From positions 7,185,245-7,249,244 of the forward strand of contig NC_051119.1 in the NCBI RefSeq assembly GCF_014839805.1: a DNA stretch of 64,000 bases, given 5' to 3'. The position numbers were made by a program, and so were the translations under genes. This document shows, piece by piece, positions 60,081 to 64,000 of the stretch. Positions within the stretch are counted from its first letter, which is position 1. Each line of letters starts with the position of its first letter. This DNA comes from Manduca sexta. Lineage: Eukaryota; Arthropoda; Insecta; Lepidoptera; Sphingidae. The notes beneath the pieces were generated by a model, which saw nothing but the letters and a program-made list of their open reading frames with translations, was not told the DNA's origin and did no database searches.

Positions 60081-60400
60081 CACTATTAAAACTGATCTAG
60101 ATCTCGTGACCCTGTGTACACAACACAATTAACCTCGAGTGTATAATGATTTATGCGATCGATAGGAGCGATCGTTGCCTTGATTGCTCACAAGTTCGTC
60201 CCACTTTTGTCGGCCACGCCTCGCTCGTGAGTTCGCACCTGAGATCATGTCAGCTTTCGACCGTGGGTTCGGCCGTCATTCGTCTTGTAAGTGTACGAAC
60301 ATGTGTATGAGAATAGACGACATATATTGATATAGTGTAATTACTTAGCTATGTATAGTTATAATAAAGATTTTGTTTTTGTTTGTAATTTATTTTAGTC
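60081..60400 (+). repeat. Possible LTR-like or 3' regulatory sequence
   Basis: The minisatellite stops abruptly at 60080 and is followed by CG-containing DNA with GCGATCGATAGGAGCGATCG. AATAAA is at 60363-60368, followed by a T-rich run. The layout resembles a solo LTR starting TGTTACAC, but no matching CA end or target duplication was found. Confidence 0.25.
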
Positions 60401-60621
60401 CTTATTGTTCCAACTATAAAGCATTCTTCTATGTATTTTCATTTACAATCTTATTTTTCAAAGCATTTTAATTTTCAGTTTTAAGGAATTTTAAGTTCTA
60501 ACCCAAAGAAAAGTTTATGATGACATAATTAGTACTTAGCTGACAAGTTCATTTAAAAAAAAAAACAACCATTATGCGAACAGTTTTGTATTCATCAATT
60601 TGAATAGATAATCACCACAGC

Positions 60622-60788
60622 TATAGTGGCCCACATAACTGTCGCTTTCCGGGTTCAGCTTGTGTATATTCAGTTCCAACAGGCCGGCATAATTGTGTCG
60701 ACTGTCGAAGGGTAATCATCTCTCTTCTTCACTTGCCATCAGGTGTAGTAGGGTCACATTGCTATGCTGTCATGCCGGTACAAAAAAG
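60622..60788 (+). repeat. Family C retroposon
   Basis: AGTGGCCCACATAACTGTCG through CAACAGGCCGGCATAATTGT to GCCGGTACAAAAAA. Confidence 0.75.
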
Positions 60789-61374
60789 TATCTGTCTCGC
60801 GTGAAGTAGCTGTTTTATATTTCATGCAGTCAATAATATTAGTAAGTCCAATTTTATTTCTCTCCCTCTGCCCTATTTTTACTTATACACACACATTTAA
60901 TCTCTCCTACATAGTTCGTAAGCGGTGGTGATTTTTTACCAGATATTTTTTTTAAGTATTAAAGAATGCATTTAATATTATGTTCCACAGGTACTCAGAT
61001 TGTTGAGTGTGCCTTTTGCAAATTTCAATGCGTTACTGTACAAAATAGGCGATACTGAAATATTAAAAAACTATTATTATTGCAACAAATAATAATTTGA
61101 TGCAATAAGTCATAGCAAATTTCCATGACTTGCTATATAAATATTTTAGGCGATATCGAAATATTAAGTCACTTTATTATTATTGCAATAAATAATTATT
61201 TTATTATAAGTTATAAACGACTCATGTTGAAACATTGAAGTTCACAATAAAATTGTTTAACCTTTGTCTAGACTCTAAATGAGTGCACATAAAGACTATA
61301 TTAATTCACTTGGTGATAAGCGCCTGTTCATAAATAATAGCAACTCAAAAAAAATTGTTAAATTAGTGACACTC
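60789..61374. other. AT-rich intergenic DNA
   Basis: Contains a loose two-fold repeat (AGGCGATA.TGAAATATTAA near 61038 and 61150, with ATTATTATTGCAA after each). No gene. Confidence 0.4.
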
Positions 61375-61600
61375 ACGCCTTATTTCTAAAGCGGTAGGCA
61401 GAGGCGATACTGGTGCACCCACTCTTCGCAGTGCGTATTTCGTCTCATAATGCAATAGAGAGTAGGGGGGGGGGGGGGTATTGACATATCTAGCACAATT
61501 TCCAGACTGCGGGCTAATATTGAATAGAAAATCCCAATATTACTTTGACCAAACCCGGAGATCGAACCCTAGAACTCAGCACTACAGTATTACAACATCG
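61375..61600 (-). repeat. Family D SINE with poly(G) tract
   Basis: CGCCTTATTTCTAAAGCGGT through TTCCAGACTGCGGGCTAATA to the B-box region GGAGATCGAACCCTAG. A 14-G run at 61465-61478 replaces the GGGGGCGAG motif. The head is degraded. Confidence 0.75.
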
Positions 61601-61611
61601 TAGTCTTTTGT

Positions 61612-61970
61612 AGTAATTACTAACTTTTGCCTGCGGCTCCGCCCGCATGAAAAAGATTTTCCGGGATATAAACAAGCCAATTATAGCTACTTATATTACT
61701 CAGGAGTAATGTAGCTTCCTGTCAGATATATAGCTAGACGGACGATCTGGTGAGGGTCGCCGGAGTCCGATGGATGAGGGCGGCCCAGAACCGGTCCCTG
61801 TGGCGCTCAATGGGGGAGGCCTATATCCAACAGTAGACGATTCCCGGCTGGAATGATGATGATGTAGCTTCCTATCAGTGTTTCTTTTTTTAAACCGGTA
61901 CATTTACTTCCTGGGATTTGCGTGTTCAAATAAACAGACTCTTCAGCTTTACTTATTAGTATAGACTATA
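61612..61970 (+). repeat. Family E CR1-like tail interrupted by an RTE insertion
   Basis: CTTTTGCCTGCGGCTCCGCC starts the tail. It breaks at 61725, resumes at 61862, and ends TTTACTTATTAGTATAGAC. Confidence 0.78.
61726..61861 (+). mobile_element. RTE-clade LINE, extreme 5' truncation, with 17-bp target duplication
   Basis: One frame encodes TDDLVRVAGVRWMRAAQ, then NRSLWRSMGEAYIQQ and a stop: the C-terminus of RTE-clade reverse transcriptases. A short untranslated end with (GATGAT) follows. ATGTAGCTTCCTgTCAG (61709-61725) and ATGTAGCTTCCTaTCAG (61862-61878) are the target duplication with one mismatch. Confidence 0.85.
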
Positions 61971-62424
61971 GATAACTAGTTTTAATTTTAATTGATTTGT
62001 CATAATATTTAAAATTATTCGACCAGTACTCGTTATTCAGTTATTTATTATTACCAACTCATTTATTTTTGTTTTCATTAAAATAATCTCATTCATGGAA
62101 GTCAATTAATGTTCATATGTAGGTCACAGTTTACAAACAAGGTTGTGAAATCAAAACGAATAAGTTGAAGCATCGTACGAAGGACTTAAAATGACGCGCA
62201 TCAAGATTCGCAACATTATTCACACCTCGTGTTATGACTGACATTTTTATAAGAGTTTTAGGTTAAGACATGTTTTATTTTTTTATGGTATTGAATAATG
62301 CGTCCTAACTTCGTGTCATTCAACTTTTTAACTTGTAGGCATTGACCGATGCTTATAGGTAATTATATAATTGTAAAATGTAGGTAGATATTGTAATTGA
62401 CTTTTAGGATGATCAACACCTGTC

Positions 62425-62510
62425 AGTTCCATGACCATGAAGGCTGCAAAGTCTACGAAACATCTGGATAAAATAAATAAAAAATACTTATAATAAAATC
62501 CAAAAACTAG
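62425..62510 (-). repeat. Family G repeat, reverse
   Basis: GACCATGAAGGCTGC at 62433-62447 is the reverse of the conserved core. TTTATTATAAGTATT-like sequence and AATCCAAAAA follow. Confidence 0.5.
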
Positions 62511-62699
62511 TTGTGGTGGTAATAATATTGGTAGCGGCAATAGTATTGGTAACCAATGATATATATTATGCTCTAGAAAAACGTCAATGGCGGTAACATA
62601 AAAAATCTTTAGACGTATTGTGTAGGTACTTAGCCTTTAGGGGTTTTTCGAATATTACTAAAACGTCTTTTGACTAATGATCAGGCAAACCATTCATTA

Positions 62700-62830
62700 T
62701 ACAGTCTCGCGCGGTTTGCATGACACCGCGCTATCTGCCATCGCGCGGCTGTCACATTTGACAGCTGTCAAACGTCATTATGACAGCCGCGTTGACAGCT
62801 CGTCGGCGGGAACATCCACCCAATTATCAC
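62700..62830. promoter_or_regulatory. TGACAG cluster with a 16-bp palindrome
   Basis: TTTGACAGCTGTCAAA (62757-62772) is perfectly palindromic. Further TGACAG half-sites lie at 62781 and 62794 and, reversed, at 62749. TGACAGCTGTCA is the known palindromic site of TALE homeodomain factors (TGIF/achintya-vismay, related to Meis/homothorax). The block is CpG-richer than its surroundings. Regulatory role is inferred. Confidence 0.4.
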
Positions 62831-63239
62831 GAGAACTTTCTATTTAATTTTAATTGAGACATTTTTATATTTAGTATATTGAATGACGCTTGTATTTTAT
62901 TAATTGTTATGTTCAATGTCTCAATTGGTTGTTAGCGTGTGTGTTATAATTGATTATGTGTTGAAATTGTTTTATATGAGTATGCAAGGAGTGGTCAAGT
63001 TGCTGGTCATATATATTTTATACCTATTGATTACGTTTTGCCTTCAAGTTGCGTAGGGCCTGGGTATTTATTTTTATTTATTTAATGACTATAGAAACTT
63101 CTAGACATTTATTAAATTAATTAGTTATTTATTTTTTATTTTTATTTTAGCGACTTACATTACAGGTTTACACCTAACTCGGATAGGGAACTTAATTACG
63201 AATGAATATTAAAAAAATAATTAAATACGTACATGATCA

Positions 63240-63297
63240 ATTTTAGTGTAAAGATCAGGAATATATTTCCAAATATTCCTGATCTTTACAATAAAAT
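63240..63297. ncRNA. 25-bp hairpin, possible small-RNA precursor or MITE relic
   Basis: 63240-63264 and 63273-63297 pair with one mismatch around the 8-nt loop ATTTCCAA; the inner 17 pairs are perfect. It is short for a microRNA precursor, so a transposon relic is just as likely. Confidence 0.25.
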
Positions 63298-64000
63298 ACT
63301 TATCTAGACTAGGGATTATGAAGGATTTTCGGCCTTATCACATCCAATAAACATTTGCACATCACCATAATATTATAATTTGACATACCATGGTAGTTGG
63401 CAAAATTCCTTTTTACAATCATTAACGCTAAAAGAACGGATAAGAAATATGGGATTGACGATAAATCTGTCGCTAGGATTTGTCATTCTAATACATAACA
63501 TAAGCGTCAACGATTGTAGAAAGTAGTAGGAGTCTTACAAGTACTAAGATAACTAGGTACCTAGTTCTAGTCACTTTAATCAATGCATCATACTCTTTGT
63601 TTTAAACCATAGAGTATCAAAATCCACGAGTATCCATCGCACATTTGACACTGGCAGAATAGTCGACATCTGCAAAACTTGCCATTTATAAAAAAAAAAG
63701 AATTCGAATTTCGAAATTTAAGAAGAAATTCCCGTGCCCTTGTGTTCGAATTCATCGATGCAAGCCGGTTTCGAGAACTTGTTTTTTTTTTCCACAAATA
63801 ACACAAGATGAAATGGGTACAGTTAATACTTTTACGTAATACCCTCAGTTTATTGAGTGTTGTGCTTCGAGTGATAAGTGTATATTTTTGGTATGTTTAC
63901 TAATATTAAGAAATCGCAAACATTTTTGCCTAACAGTGAATTGTTCTTAGAGCTCATAATTCAATCATATTGGAATAAGTTTAAATTATAAACAATAACT
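63298..64000. other. AT-rich DNA to the window end
   Basis: No supported gene. A 72-codon minus-strand frame (63588-63806) is open but unsupported. Confidence 0.4.

Noticed and set aside
61700..61903. 67-codon minus-strand frame
   Set aside because: It is antisense to the RTE remnant, which has the recognised coding frame on the plus strand.

Overview
This window is eukaryotic nuclear DNA and almost certainly lepidopteran. It is strongly AT-rich, carries one clear spliced gene with canonical GT-AG introns, and is crowded with short dispersed retroposons of the kinds found in moth and butterfly genomes: tRNA-headed SINEs with good A and B boxes, poly(A)-tailed retroposons, CR1-like and RTE-like LINE 3' ends, and MITEs. 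There are no bacterial-style operons, no CRISPR array and no convincing tRNA or rRNA gene. I could not fix the species.

The one confident complete gene is a hydroxylysine kinase (HYKK/AGPHD1, aminoglycoside-phosphotransferase fold). It has six plus-strand coding exons between 10421 and 18133 that join in frame to 377 codons plus a stop, with a canonical HGDxNxxN catalytic loop in exon 4 and a DFGD metal-binding motif in exon 5. A second gene is represented by one well-supported first coding exon (30855-31154, 100 codons, ends at a GTGAGT donor). A short in-frame downstream exon with a stop and a poly(A) signal (31453-31541) may complete it as a 115-residue protein. I do not recognise its family.

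The rest is intergenic or intronic. Positions 1-10400 hold SINE fragments, a 5'-truncated SINE bracketed by a 14-bp target duplication (2018-2240) and a long (TA)n. Positions 18400-30800 hold many SINE and LINE tails, a TTAA-flanked foldback MITE, a 92-bp CpG-rich minisatellite, and a promoter-like stretch with a GCGCATGCGC palindrome. Positions 31500-47600 hold more retroposons, a second inverted copy of the MITE, a CpG-rich block with a 14-bp palindrome, a 120-bp tandem array with a 360-bp higher-order repeat, a 163-bp tandem repeat and a second minisatellite locus. A 500-N assembly gap sits at 47671-48170. Positions 48171-64000 hold further SINEs (one full length with a 10-bp target duplication), two RTE reverse-transcriptase C-terminal remnants, the largest minisatellite locus interrupted by a retroposon with a 17-bp target duplication, and a cluster of TGACAG sites around a perfect 16-bp palindrome.

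Nothing here looks like a new multi-gene system. The best leads are the three-locus minisatellite, the nested insertions with intact target duplications, the repeated AGCGCCATCT motif around the kinase gene, and the unidentified gene starting at 30855. Family letters are my own labels. A: tRNA-headed SINE with (ATT)n tail. B: poly(A) retroposon ending near GGCAAGCTCGTCTCGTC. C: retroposon ending in CCCGTATAAAA. D: tRNA-headed SINE ending near CCCCTTCGGGGATAAA. E: CR1-like LINE 3' tails. F: retroposon ending near GGGAAAGTCTC. G: repeat with GCAGCCTTCATGGTCACG. H: repeat starting CTAGCTGACCCGACAGACG.
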